Positions 54,501-63,645 of a stretch of 64,000 nucleotides of DNA are shown one piece after another. The notes below the pieces were generated by a model. That model was not told the origin of the DNA. It worked only from the letters and a program-made list of their open reading frames with translations, and ran no database searches. The stretch comes from an uncultured Clostridia bacterium (GTDB lineage Bacteria > Bacillota > Clostridia > Christensenellales > UBA1242), in contig CANQOO010000001.1 of the NCBI GenBank assembly GCA_947625515.1, forward strand, positions 62,001-126,000, in the 5' to 3' direction. The number at the start of each line of letters is the position of its first letter. Position 1 is the first letter of the stretch. The translations under genes and the position numbers were made by a program.

Positions 54501-55285
54501 GTATGAATTTGGGACAAGTCCTTGAAGTGCATTTGGGGCTTGTTGCCGGAAGTCTGGGCTGGAAGGTTGCAACTCCAAACTTTGATGGAGCCAATGCAGA
54601 AAAAATCCAGCAACTTTTGAGGGAAAACAACTTCCCAGAGGACGGCAAAGTGCAACTTTATGATGGTCGCACGGGCGAGCCGTTTGAAAACAAGACCACA
54701 ATCGGAATTGAATATATGCTTAAACTTAACCACATGGTTGACAGCAAAATTCACGCACGTTCCATTGGTCCATACTCACTTATCACTCAGCAGCCACTTG
54801 GCGGAAAAGCCTTGTTCGGCGGCCAGCGTTTCGGAGAAATGGAAGTGTGGGCATTGGAAGCATATGGTGCCAGCCACGTTCTGCAAGAAATGCTTACTGT
54901 CAAGTCCGACGACGTTGTGGGCAGAGTCAAAACTTTCGAAAGCATCGTGAAAGGCTTGCCAATCGCAGAGCCGGGCATTCCAGAATCCTTCAAGGTTTTG
55001 GTGAAAGAATTGCAGGCTCTTGCACTTGATGTGAAGATTCTCACCGAAAACGACGAAGAAATTGAACTGCCAGAACTTTCACAAGACGAGCAGGACAAAA
55101 TCAGCCTTGACAGCGATGTTGAGAAGGATTTGGAAAAAGTCACTCTTGACATCGACGACATGCTTACTGACGAAAGTGATGACGAAAAGACAGAAATTCA
55201 AAAGGAAATTGAAGAAGAAACCGCCGCTCCGGCAGGTGCAGAGGATATGGACCTGTTTGATGATTTTGGGGATTTTGACGAGTGA
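51572..55285 (+). CDS. rpoB: RNA polymerase subunit beta
   Basis: 1237 aa; IPKRGMYIEFE, GRICPIETPEGQAIGL, GDKMAGRYGNKG. Confidence 0.99.
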   Translation: MAKEIMKKQKFGKAERYTFAQLKDYIDIPPLLEIQRNSFDDFIHHGIKEVLDEFSPVVDYSGKAKLYFLEPVLDVAPKYSQKECKKRSTTYALPLNVKTRFVVEETGQAVEDTVYFGDIPYMTDECSFIFNGVERVVVNQIIKSPNFYLLQDKPHDSSTLHGQIIPKRGMYIEFEQGANEVLKVVLDRRHKVTLGLFLKCFGYTAEEISKLFGDHRLVKNVLEKETINTQEEALLEFARKTRPADVPSAETTRSYLNLWFFSDQWYNLSRVGRYNLNKKFSIARRIVGQIAAEDVVSPDGELLAKAGTSIDPELAAKIKASGVNEVWVQLEGHKHLIRGNNRVRLSDFFPCDEKSLGVEEEVYYPVLAQLLKENKTKEKRMNAIKEHAKDLVITTLTMDDILAGVSMYLDVLEGICKTDKIEHLSNKRIATVGELFYDHFRSGVTKLVANVRETLQGKELSEVTPKQIINPKAINRALRDFVASSQLSQLMDQVNPLSGITQKRRVSAVGPGGIRKERADAEVRDIHYTNYGRICPIETPEGQAIGLVNTLTSYARVNEYGFLETPYRRVDKATGKVSDKCEYFMADIEDTAYIAQATEPLDEDGHFINKRVMCRHKDYALEVPANQVDFVDASPRQFISVATSLIPFVNSNEANRALMGANMQRQAVPLLRPEAPIVGTGMEAKVAHDCGYTTLAKEDGVVEYVSADEVRVKNVNGNVDIYTLTKFDKTNDETCFNQKPCVVKGEKVKKGEVIIDGYSTENGELALGKNMLVGYMNWEGYNYEDAILINERLVKEDVFTSICLKVEELKCRTTKLGDEVITRDIPNLGEDALKNLDENGIIRVGAEVRAGDILVGKVTPKGETELSPEERLLRAIFGEKAREVRDTSLRVQHGKGGVVVDVQVFSRENKDELEPGVNQLVKVFIAQKRKLSVGDKMAGRYGNKGCISIVLPEADMPFMANGRSLDIVLNPLGVPSRMNLGQVLEVHLGLVAGSLGWKVATPNFDGANAEKIQQLLRENNFPEDGKVQLYDGRTGEPFENKTTIGIEYMLKLNHMVDSKIHARSIGPYSLITQQPLGGKALFGGQRFGEMEVWALEAYGASHVLQEMLTVKSDDVVGRVKTFESIVKGLPIAEPGIPESFKVLVKELQALALDVKILTENDEEIELPELSQDEQDKISLDSDVEKDLEKVTLDIDDMLTDESDDEKTEIQKEIEEETAAPAGAEDMDLFDDFGDFDE

Positions 55286-55293
55286 CGATGCGT

Positions 55294-55522
55294 GGGGACA
55301 ACTAGAATTTCTTAACGGCGACACGGCTTTTGAAAAAAGCCTAACGCCTAAAATTCGTTTTCCCCGCGAGCCCCTTTTAGCCTCTTGCAAAATTCCGCTG
55401 GACATTTTGCTGCGAGAGGAGTGCCACCAAAATTTTGCCAAATGTGGAACATTTCTCTCCCAACGGGCAACCATGACGGGGAGCGAGCGGGCACAGCCCT
55501 TTCACTACAAAATTTTGGATGG
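55294..55522 (+). ncRNA. Candidate structured RNA / structured insertion in rpoB-rpoC spacer
   Basis: Series of nested inverted repeats (55294-55365, 55381-55419, 55424-55522 enclosing 55440-55454 and 55489-55499). Confidence 0.45.
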
Positions 55523-55808
55523 AATTTAAAAAAGCACCAACTTTTACAATAAACATATCAGAAAGGGGCAAGATGGAGGAAAACATTTCTGAATAATTGC
55601 ACTAGCGTTGGCGAATTGACTCTCTTGCGAAGAGGGAGTTAAAAGAAAAGTAGTTTTAATTTGAATATTGGTTTAAAAAATAAAGAAAAGTAGCTTAACT
55701 GATATTGGAAACAAGAGAATCACAAAGTTTTAATTGATAAATGGTTAAATAAACAAGCAATGCAAATTTGAGTAAATATAAGAAAAATAAAGAAAACGGG
55801 GAAAAGGT

Positions 55809-58800
55809 ATGTTTGAACTTAACAACTTTGAAAAAATTAAAATTGGAATTGCAAGTCCTGAAAAAATCAGGGAATGGTCGCATGGTGAGGTGACGAAGCC
55901 AGAGACCATAAACTATCGCACGCAAAAGCCAGAAAAAGACGGGCTTTTCTGCGAGAAGATTTTTGGGCCTAAAAAGGACTGGGAATGCCATTGCGGAAAA
56001 TATAAACGCATCCGCTATCGTGGCGTTGTCTGCGACAAGTGCGGCGTCGAGGTGACACGAAGCAAGGTGCGTCGTGAGCGTATGGGGCATATCGAACTTG
56101 CCACGCCTGTCACACATCTTTGGTATTTCCGCTCTGTTCCGTCCCGCATTGGAACACTTTTGGACCTTACTCCAAAAACTTTGGAGCAGGTTGTTTATTA
56201 CATCAACTATATTGTGACCGACCCAAAACATACCGATTTGGAATATAAACAAATTCTCAATGATAAAGAATATCGTGAGGCCATTGAAAAATATGGTGTT
56301 GGCAGTTTTGATGCCGGCATGGGTGCTGAAGCAATTAAAACCCTTCTCTCTCATGTGGATTTGGCAAAAGAGAGCGACGCTCTTAAAGAAGAAATTAAAA
56401 CTTCAAAAGGGCAACGCAAAATCAAGGCGGCAAAGAAGTTGGACGTTGTGGAAAGTTTCCGCAAGAGTGGAAACAACCCAACTTGGATGGTGCTTGACGT
56501 CATTCCTGTCCTTCCGCCAGACCTTCGACCAATGGTTCCACTGGACGGCGGACGCTATGCAACCAGCGACCTGAACGACCTCTATCGTCGCGTCATCAAC
56601 CGCAACAACCGTTTGAAAAAACTTATGGAACTTGGGGCACCAGATGTCATCATCCGCAACGAAAAGCGTATGCTTCAAGAGGCTGTTGACAACCTCATCG
56701 ACAACGGCAAACGCGGCAAGCCTGTCCAGGGCAGCAAACAACGCGATTTGAAATCCCTCACCGCAATGCTGGGCGGCAAGCAGGGGCGTTTCCGTCAAAA
56801 CCTGCTTGGAAAACGTGTGGATTATTCCGGACGTTCGGTTATTGTCGTTGGGCCAGAACTTAAAATGTATCAATGCGGACTTCCAAAAGAAATGGCTCTT
56901 GAACTTTTCAAGCCATTCATCATCAACCGCTTGATTGACATGAATCTTTCCAACAACATCAAAACGGCAAAGCGTATGATTGAACGCGAAAAACCTGTTG
57001 TTTGGGACATTTTGGCGGACGTCATCAAAGACCACCCAGTGCTTTTGAACCGTGCACCAACCTTGCACAGATTGTCCGTTCAGGCGTTTGAACCCGTGCT
57101 GATTGAGGGCAGAGCAATCAAATTGCACCCATCAGTGTGTGCGGCGTTCAACGCGGACTTCGACGGTGACCAAATGCCAGTGCATGTGCCTCTTTCCATC
57201 GATGCCTGCACCGAAGCAAGAACGCTCATGCTTGCTTCCAACAACATCCTCAAACTTTCTGACGGCGAACCAATCGTCACTCCTGCACAGGACGTGGTTA
57301 TTGGGTGCTATTATCTGACCCTGATTCGTCCAGGTGCCAAGGGCGAGGGCGGCATCTTTGCTTCCAAGAATGAGGCAATTTATGCTTATCAAACCAAGAA
57401 TCTTGACCTGCAAGCCGAAATCGCTGTCAGACTGTCTGCGGAAGTGGACGGCAAGACCTACACCAAGCGTGTCACAACATCTGTCGGCAGAATTTTGTTC
57501 AACAATGTCATCCCTCAAAACTTGGGCTATGTTGACCGCTCCAATCCAGAAAATTATTGCGATTTGGAAATCAACTATCCAGTCAAGAAAGCCGACTTGA
57601 AGAAAATTGTTGCACAATGCTATGATAAGTTTGGCACAACAGAATGCTCCAAACTTGTTGATAACCTTAAAGAAACAGGATATAAATTCTCCACACTCGC
57701 TGCGGTTTCTGTGAACATGTATGACATTCAAGAGCCGCCTGAAAAGGCTGAAATTCTTAAAGAGGCAGAAGCAAAGGTTCTGGAAAATGAAAAAATGCTT
57801 CGCCGCGGACTTATCACTCAGGAAGAGAAAATCAACGAAAACATCATTGTTTGGAATGATGCCGTCACAAAAGTTTCCAACCGAATTTTGGAAGATATGG
57901 ACACATTCAATCCATTCAGCTTGATGGTTTCTTCTGGTGCTCGTGGTGATAAGACTCAGCTTAACTCGGACTGCGGCTTGATTGGAATTAAGGCCACTGC
58001 GTCCGGTCAAAAGAACGACACATCCATCAAGTCTTCCTTCAAACAAGGATTGACACCAATTGAATACTTCATCAACTCCCGCGGGTCGCGTAAAGGTTTG
58101 TCCGACACCGCTCTTAAAACGGCGGACTCTGGTTATTTGACCCGTCGTCTTGTGGACATCGCCCAAGACGTTGTCATCACCACTGAGGACTGCTTTGCAG
58201 ATGCAGGAGAAAAGGTGAAGGGCGTCACAGTCAGCGAACTTGTTCAGGACGGCTTTGTGATGGAAAGTTTGGCAGACAGAATCTATGGCCGCGTGGCTGT
58301 GGACGACATCATAAATCCAAAAACCAAAGAAGTGATTGTGCCTGCAAACACAATGATTTCCAAAGAACAGGCAAAAGCAGTGCAAGAAGCAGGCATCAAA
58401 GAAGTTCAAATTCGCTCTTTGATGACATGCCGCTGCAAGCATGGCGTTTGTGCAAAATGCTATGGCAGAAACTTGGCTGGCAAAGATATGGTCACACTTG
58501 GCGAGGCTGTCGGCATTGTTGCGGCTCAATCAATCGGCGAGCCGGGCACACAGCTTACGCTTAGAACCTTCCACTCGGGCGGTGCGGCGGTCGCTGCGGA
58601 CATCACCCAAGGTCTGCCGCGTGTTGAAGAAATTTTTGAAGCACGCAGACCAAAAGGTGAATGCATCCTCAGTGAGGTTGCCGGCAAAGTTAGGGTGAAA
58701 GAGGACGCCAAGAACTTCTATCTCACCATTGTCACCGGCGAAGGCGATATCGATTATGAAGTTCGCAAGCCTGCCATCTTGAAAGTTCAAGACGGTCAGA

Positions 58801-59342
58801 CTGTTGAGCCTGGCACACAACTCACCGCCGGCTCAATCAACCCAAGTGACCTGTTGGTGACCAAGGGCTTGAAGGGGCTTCAACAATATCTTCTCAGCGA
58901 AGTCATTGGCGTATATCGCAGCCAGAACGTTAGCGTAAACGATAAACACATCGAAATCATCATTCGTCAGATGCTCAAAAAAGTCAAGATTGAGGACAGC
59001 GGCGACACAAATCTGTTGACCGGCGACGTTGTTGACATCTCCAAATGTGAAGAGGAAAATGAACGTGTTCTGCGTGCCGGCGGACGTCCAGCCATTGCAA
59101 GAAGAATCCTGCTTGGCATCACCAAGGCATCTCTTTCCACAGAGTCCTTCCTGTCCGCTTCTTCCTTCCAAGAGACATCTCGCGTGCTGACAGATGCTGC
59201 CCTCAAAGGTAAGGTGGACAACCTGCTTGGCATCAAAGAAAATGTCATCATTGGCAAACTTATTCCTGCAGGCTCTGGGCTTAGAAAATATCGCACAGTT
59301 GTGCCTGTTAAAGTGAACACCGACGAAGTTGCCGCAGAATAA
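55809..59342 (+). CDS. rpoC: RNA polymerase subunit beta'
   Basis: 1177 aa; [62 protein letters not shown]. Confidence 0.99.
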   Translation: MFELNNFEKIKIGIASPEKIREWSHGEVTKPETINYRTQKPEKDGLFCEKIFGPKKDWECHCGKYKRIRYRGVVCDKCGVEVTRSKVRRERMGHIELATPVTHLWYFRSVPSRIGTLLDLTPKTLEQVVYYINYIVTDPKHTDLEYKQILNDKEYREAIEKYGVGSFDAGMGAEAIKTLLSHVDLAKESDALKEEIKTSKGQRKIKAAKKLDVVESFRKSGNNPTWMVLDVIPVLPPDLRPMVPLDGGRYATSDLNDLYRRVINRNNRLKKLMELGAPDVIIRNEKRMLQEAVDNLIDNGKRGKPVQGSKQRDLKSLTAMLGGKQGRFRQNLLGKRVDYSGRSVIVVGPELKMYQCGLPKEMALELFKPFIINRLIDMNLSNNIKTAKRMIEREKPVVWDILADVIKDHPVLLNRAPTLHRLSVQAFEPVLIEGRAIKLHPSVCAAFNADFDGDQMPVHVPLSIDACTEARTLMLASNNILKLSDGEPIVTPAQDVVIGCYYLTLIRPGAKGEGGIFASKNEAIYAYQTKNLDLQAEIAVRLSAEVDGKTYTKRVTTSVGRILFNNVIPQNLGYVDRSNPENYCDLEINYPVKKADLKKIVAQCYDKFGTTECSKLVDNLKETGYKFSTLAAVSVNMYDIQEPPEKAEILKEAEAKVLENEKMLRRGLITQEEKINENIIVWNDAVTKVSNRILEDMDTFNPFSLMVSSGARGDKTQLNSDCGLIGIKATASGQKNDTSIKSSFKQGLTPIEYFINSRGSRKGLSDTALKTADSGYLTRRLVDIAQDVVITTEDCFADAGEKVKGVTVSELVQDGFVMESLADRIYGRVAVDDIINPKTKEVIVPANTMISKEQAKAVQEAGIKEVQIRSLMTCRCKHGVCAKCYGRNLAGKDMVTLGEAVGIVAAQSIGEPGTQLTLRTFHSGGAAVAADITQGLPRVEEIFEARRPKGECILSEVAGKVRVKEDAKNFYLTIVTGEGDIDYEVRKPAILKVQDGQTVEPGTQLTAGSINPSDLLVTKGLKGLQQYLLSEVIGVYRSQNVSVNDKHIEIIIRQMLKKVKIEDSGDTNLLTGDVVDISKCEEENERVLRAGGRPAIARRILLGITKASLSTESFLSASSFQETSRVLTDAALKGKVDNLLGIKENVIIGKLIPAGSGLRKYRTVVPVKVNTDEVAAE

Positions 59343-59352
59343 AACACATCAA

Positions 59353-59388
59353 AAGAAAGTGACAAATGCGTCATTTTCTTTTTTTTGT
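59353..59388 (+). terminator. Terminator after rpoC
   Basis: AGAAAGTGAC-AAATGC-GTCATTTTCTTTTTTTT. Confidence 0.75.
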
Positions 59389-59618
59389 TGAAGGTTTTGA
59401 AGGAAGATGTTCGTTAAAACATATAAATTGTGACAGTTTTAAAGGGCATGAAAATAAGTTGCACTCATGCAATGAAAACAAGTTGCCTTGATTTAAAAAA
59501 TTCATTCTATTTTAAAAACGTTAAATGGTCGCGTGGATTTTCTTTGAATGGATGCTGGAAAACATTTGGAGAATTGCATGGCGTTGTTGTAAAATAGATG
59601 CTGAAATAGGAGAAAAAA

Positions 59619-60323
59619 ATGAGAAGATTTTTTGGACGCCAAGAAAATGGCAGCATAATTTTGGAGGGAGATGAATTCAATCATCTCAAAAATGTCCTGC
59701 GTTTGGGCGTGGGGGCGGAGATTCTTGTGTCTCTGGGCGATGAGAATGAATATGCCTGCGAAGTTGAGACAATGGAAAAACATGTCGCAATCTGCAAAAT
59801 TATTGGCAAAAAAGTTTGTGCGGCAAATCCAAAGAAGAACATTGTGCTTTTTCAGGCAATCACCAAGCGGGAAAAGTTCGAGTTCATTGTGCAAAAAGCC
59901 ACTGAAATTGGCGTGTCAAAAATTGTTCCGTTTGTCAGCCAGCATGTTATTGCCAAAGTCACAGAAAACAAGCTTGAAAGGCTGAACTCCATCGCCATCA
60001 ACGCGTGCAAGCAGTGCGAGCGAACCATTCCGCCCGAAATTTGCCCGCCGATGAGTTTTGACGATGTTCTCAAAACATTCAAAGATTTTGATGTTGTGCT
60101 TTACGCCAACGAGCGTGCCGAAAAAAGCGAGAAGACAAAAGACCTATCTAAGGCAAAAAACATTGCCATCATTGTGGGCAGCGAAGGTGGCTTCGACGCA
60201 AAAGAAAAGGACAAATTTATTGCCGCTGGGGCAACGACAATCAGCCTGGGCAAACGCATTTTAAGGTGCGAAACGGCGAGCGTTGCGATGATGAGTTTGG
60301 TCTCCATTCTCAGCGAAAATTAA
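59619..60323 (+). CDS. rsmE: 16S rRNA m3U1498 methyltransferase RsmE
   Basis: MRRFFGRQENGSIILEGDEFNHLKNVLRLGVGAEI; VGSEGGFDAKEKD; LGKRILRCETAS. Confidence 0.95.
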   Translation: MRRFFGRQENGSIILEGDEFNHLKNVLRLGVGAEILVSLGDENEYACEVETMEKHVAICKIIGKKVCAANPKKNIVLFQAITKREKFEFIVQKATEIGVSKIVPFVSQHVIAKVTENKLERLNSIAINACKQCERTIPPEICPPMSFDDVLKTFKDFDVVLYANERAEKSEKTKDLSKAKNIAIIVGSEGGFDAKEKDKFIAAGATTISLGKRILRCETASVAMMSLVSILSEN

Positions 60324-60335
60324 CTTGGAAAGAAT

Positions 60336-61628
60336 ATGAAAATTGCAATTTTAACCTTGGGCTGCAAGGTGAATAAATATGAAAGTGACGCCCTTATTTT
60401 CGAACTGAATCAGCGGGGCTTTGAGACGTCCGAAAAGTTGGAGAAGGCGGACGTTTATGTCATCAACACCTGTGCCGTCACCAATGAAGCGGAAAAAAAG
60501 AGCCGCCAAATGATTGAGCGGGCAAGAAGGTTTAACCAAAATGCCGCTGTTTTTGTGCTGGGCTGTGCAAGCCAAAATCGACCGCTTCAATTTGAAGGTC
60601 GCGGGGTGAATTACATCAGCGGCACATCTGGGAAGAAAAAAGTTTTGCAAGAGATTGAAAATCTTGCTCGCACTGCGGGGAGCGGGAAGGAAAACGCTGC
60701 CCTTATTTCGGCTGAGGCGACAAAAGGTGTTTTCGACCCGCCGAAAGAATATGAGGACGACCTGTTTTCGGCACAAACTCTTTCGCGTGCATTTGTGAAA
60801 ATTCAGGACGGTTGCAACCGCTTCTGCACGTATTGCATCATCCCATATCTTCGTGGGAGGAGCCGTTCTCGCAGCGTGCAGAGCATTGTGGACGAGGTCG
60901 CCAAACTGCCCGAAACGGTGAAAGAAGTTGTGCTTGTTGGCATTGACGTTTCGGATTTTCAGATTGACGGCAAGAAAGGGCTGGGGCAACTTTTGGTGCA
61001 GTTGGACAAATTTGGCAAGCGGCTGCGTCTGTCGTCCTTGGAGGACAGCCTGATTGACGAAAATTTCTTGCAAACGCTTGCCGGATTGAAGAATTTTTGT
61101 CCGCACTTTCACCTGTCGCTGCAAAGCGGATGTGACAGCGTGCTTAAAAAGATGAACCGGCACTACACCGCCGCACAGTTTGCTGAAAGCGTAAAACTTA
61201 TCCGAAAATATTTCCCTCTTGCCGGCATCACGACTGATGTCATTGTCGGCTTTCCGACTGAAACGGAGGAGGACTTCGAAAAAACCGTCGATTTTGTTAA
61301 GGAAGTCAAATTTTCACAACTGCACATTTTCCCATATTCCAAGCGTGACGGCACCGCCGCGGCGAAATTATATGCCGACCTACCCGGCAAAATCAAAAGC
61401 GACCGCCTTGCAAGGTTGGAAAATGTGGGCAAGACGCTGAAAGAGGATTTTGTGCGAAAGAATCAAACTGGCAATGTGCTTTTGGAAGAGAAAAAAGGCA
61501 AGTTTTGGGTGGGCTACTCTGAAAACTACATCAAATGTTTCTTGGAGGGCGACTTTCATGTCGGCGACATCGTGCCGGTGAAAAACTTCCAGCCATTTCA
61601 GTCCGGGGCAGTCGTTCAGCCGAAATGA
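60336..61628 (+). CDS. mtaB: tRNA t6A37 methylthiotransferase MtaB
   Basis: TLGCKVNKYES; radical SAM CXXXCXXC (CNRFCTYCIIPYLRGRSRSR); NTCAVTNEAEKKSRQ. Confidence 0.95.
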   Translation: MKIAILTLGCKVNKYESDALIFELNQRGFETSEKLEKADVYVINTCAVTNEAEKKSRQMIERARRFNQNAAVFVLGCASQNRPLQFEGRGVNYISGTSGKKKVLQEIENLARTAGSGKENAALISAEATKGVFDPPKEYEDDLFSAQTLSRAFVKIQDGCNRFCTYCIIPYLRGRSRSRSVQSIVDEVAKLPETVKEVVLVGIDVSDFQIDGKKGLGQLLVQLDKFGKRLRLSSLEDSLIDENFLQTLAGLKNFCPHFHLSLQSGCDSVLKKMNRHYTAAQFAESVKLIRKYFPLAGITTDVIVGFPTETEEDFEKTVDFVKEVKFSQLHIFPYSKRDGTAAAKLYADLPGKIKSDRLARLENVGKTLKEDFVRKNQTGNVLLEEKKGKFWVGYSENYIKCFLEGDFHVGDIVPVKNFQPFQSGAVVQPK

Positions 61629-61669
61629 GTTTTTTGAGTGAAATTTTCTCACAAAAAAGAGCTTTTTTC

Positions 61670-61698
61670 TTGACAAACATAATTTTTTTTGAGATAAT
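61670..61698 (+). promoter_or_regulatory. Promoter of surface-protein copy 1
   Basis: TTGACA-N17-GATAAT, with T8 in the spacer; conserved upstream of copy 2. Confidence 0.7.
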
Positions 61699-61895
61699 AA
61701 GAATGAATTTTAATACATTGATTTTATGAACAAACAAATTTTTAAATAAGTTGTTTCAATTTGCAATAAGTTGAACTGTCAAAAACAATAAATAATTTAA
61801 GGACAAATTGCTCTATTTAAAAATATCAATAAAAAAACGTTATCAAATTACAAATTTGAGCGAAAATAATATTAAGAAAAAAAGGAGAGACAGAT

Positions 61896-63262
61896 ATGAG
61901 ACGTAAATTCGCGGGGGGGGGATTTTTGATAAGCTGAAATACACCGGCTTTGTTTGTCTTTTTCTTTTTGTTATCACTTGCACTATGGCTAACATTGTTT
62001 TGGCTGCTCTTTCGACCGGAATCGAGGGCGGCTTTTCTGTTATCTATGACGTGCCGCAGGACCTGTGGGACAATATATCCCAAATTTTTGACAGATACAA
62101 TGTCAACAAACTTTTGTGGAACATTTCAGGCGACAGCACAGCGACGGTGGACAATATGGCACCGATTGAGGCCCTCGCAGCAACAAGGATGACATCTGCG
62201 GACATGATTGCAAATTACAACAAGGTGAACCCCGCATCTGCGAACGCCGATTTGTCTGCATATGCAAACTCCGCTTCTGCTGATGCCGCTTATTATTCAT
62301 CCGCAAATGCTGCTTCTGTTTCTGCAAATCCCGCCACATCAAGCGAATATTTAATTCCTGCAAACTTTGCTTCTGCGGACGACGATTATTCCGTCTCTGC
62401 CATGAGCAATAATGCAGAAATTATTGTCACATTTGCCGGGCTTAAATGGACGCCAGTATATCTTTCCACCACCAACGAGGGAAAAGACAACGAACCACAC
62501 GATGTCATTCTCACTCTTTGGCTTACTGACGCCTCGCAACTGAGTGGAGAAACTTATGCCGACGGGAAAACATTTGATGAAAACGGAAATTCCACTTGGA
62601 GCAGTGGCTTTTCTTCAAGCGATAACACACGCGTGCCATATCCATCAGCAATGTATGGAACAAGTTATATGAGTGCTGTTGTCTTGAATAATGGCGGCGG
62701 ATATATCACAAGTGAGGGTGCAACAGAATTGACACAAGCACAGCAAAATGCAAGCAGCGTTTTTGCCAAATTCACAATGAAGGATTTTGGCTTGGCACAA
62801 TATTTGGTGACACCTGAGCATGTGCTGTGGCAGAAGGAGGGTCAAAGTACACAAACTTTTATTGGTGGCGAAGATGCCATATCGTATAACTGCCCGAACG
62901 AAAACTGGTCAAATGATGTGCCAGACGATGGGTTCTATGTGGATGAAAATGGCGATGCAACAAAATATAACTACGCCCATAAAACGGGCAATGATGCATG
63001 GAAAGATGATTATCTTTGGTTGCCATCCCTATCAGAGACGGGCTATACTAATAAGTATAACGGGATTTGGTGCACATCTGAGAACCAACGTAAAAACATG
63101 GCATATTCGTGGTCACGCACAGGCTATTATAGTTATTCTAACTATGCATACTATTTTACGCCAGGTGGCTATTACTGGCGATACCATGTTGAGAGTACTT
63201 ATGGCGTCCGTCCAGCACTGCACTTGAACCTCACTGAGGTGGCGAAAAGCCTGAAAAAATAA
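61896..63262 (+). CDS. Surface protein, subfamily B copy 1; G9 tract puts the start out of frame (phase OFF)
   Basis: RBS aaaggagag-ATG AGA CGT AAA TTC GC-G9-ATTTTTGATAAGCTGA reaches an early stop. Adding one G joins it to the 425-aa ORF at 61985 (MANIVLAALSTGIEGG...VRPALHLNLTEVAKSLKK). Confidence 0.8.
61913..61921 (+). repeat. G9 homopolymer contingency tract (OFF length)
   Basis: Counted directly: gc + 9 g + attttt. Confidence 0.9.
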
Positions 63263-63407
63263 CGAACGATAAAAGCCATAACTATGGGGTGGCAATGTCT
63301 GCAATAAACAAAACCTTCCAAAATATCGCGAATTGCAATAATCGGAAAACAAAAAATAGTTTGGAAATATAAATTAAGGACAGTTTTTTGCATTTTGAGA
63401 TAAAAAA

Positions 63408-63429
63408 CTCTGCATGGCAGAGATTTTTT
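63408..63429 (+). terminator. Terminator after surface-protein copy 1
   Basis: CTCTGC-ATG-GCAGAG-ATTTTTT. Confidence 0.85.
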
Positions 63430-63450
63430 CGTTATCGCAGGAATTTTTGC

Positions 63451-63479
63451 TTGACAAAAACAATTTTTTTTGAGATAAT
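63451..63479 (+). promoter_or_regulatory. Promoter of surface-protein copy 2
   Basis: TTGACA-N17-GATAAT, T8 in spacer, same architecture as copy 1. Confidence 0.7.
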
Positions 63480-63645
63480 AAGAATGAACTTTAATACATT
63501 AATGTTTTGAACAAACAAATTTTTAAATAGTGGCTTGAAATTTCCACTTTCAAAACAATAAATTTAAAAATAAAAATATCAATAAAAAACGTTATCAAAT
63601 TACAAATTTGAGCGAAAATAATATGAAGAAAAAGGAGAGACAAAA

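Noticed and set aside
52496-54754. 752-aa minus-strand ORF antisense to rpoB
   Set aside because: Fully overlaps rpoB, has no family signature, and is His/Phe/Val-rich as expected from antisense reading of a codon-biased gene.
55286-55808. tmRNA, SRP RNA or RNase P RNA in the rpoB-rpoC spacer
   Set aside because: Stem-loops are present but I could not find the conserved sequence signatures of these RNAs, so no known identity is claimed.
57132-58529. 465-aa minus-strand ORF antisense to rpoC
   Set aside because: Same reason; rpoC is unambiguous.
61896-61990. Programmed ribosomal frameshifting at the G tract of copy 1
   Set aside because: Possible in principle, but the paralogue carries an in-frame tract of a different length, which fits DNA-level slippage better.
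61950-62192. 80-aa + ORF listed in the track
   Set aside because: Out-of-frame reading inside copy 1 (same artefact as 63701..63943).
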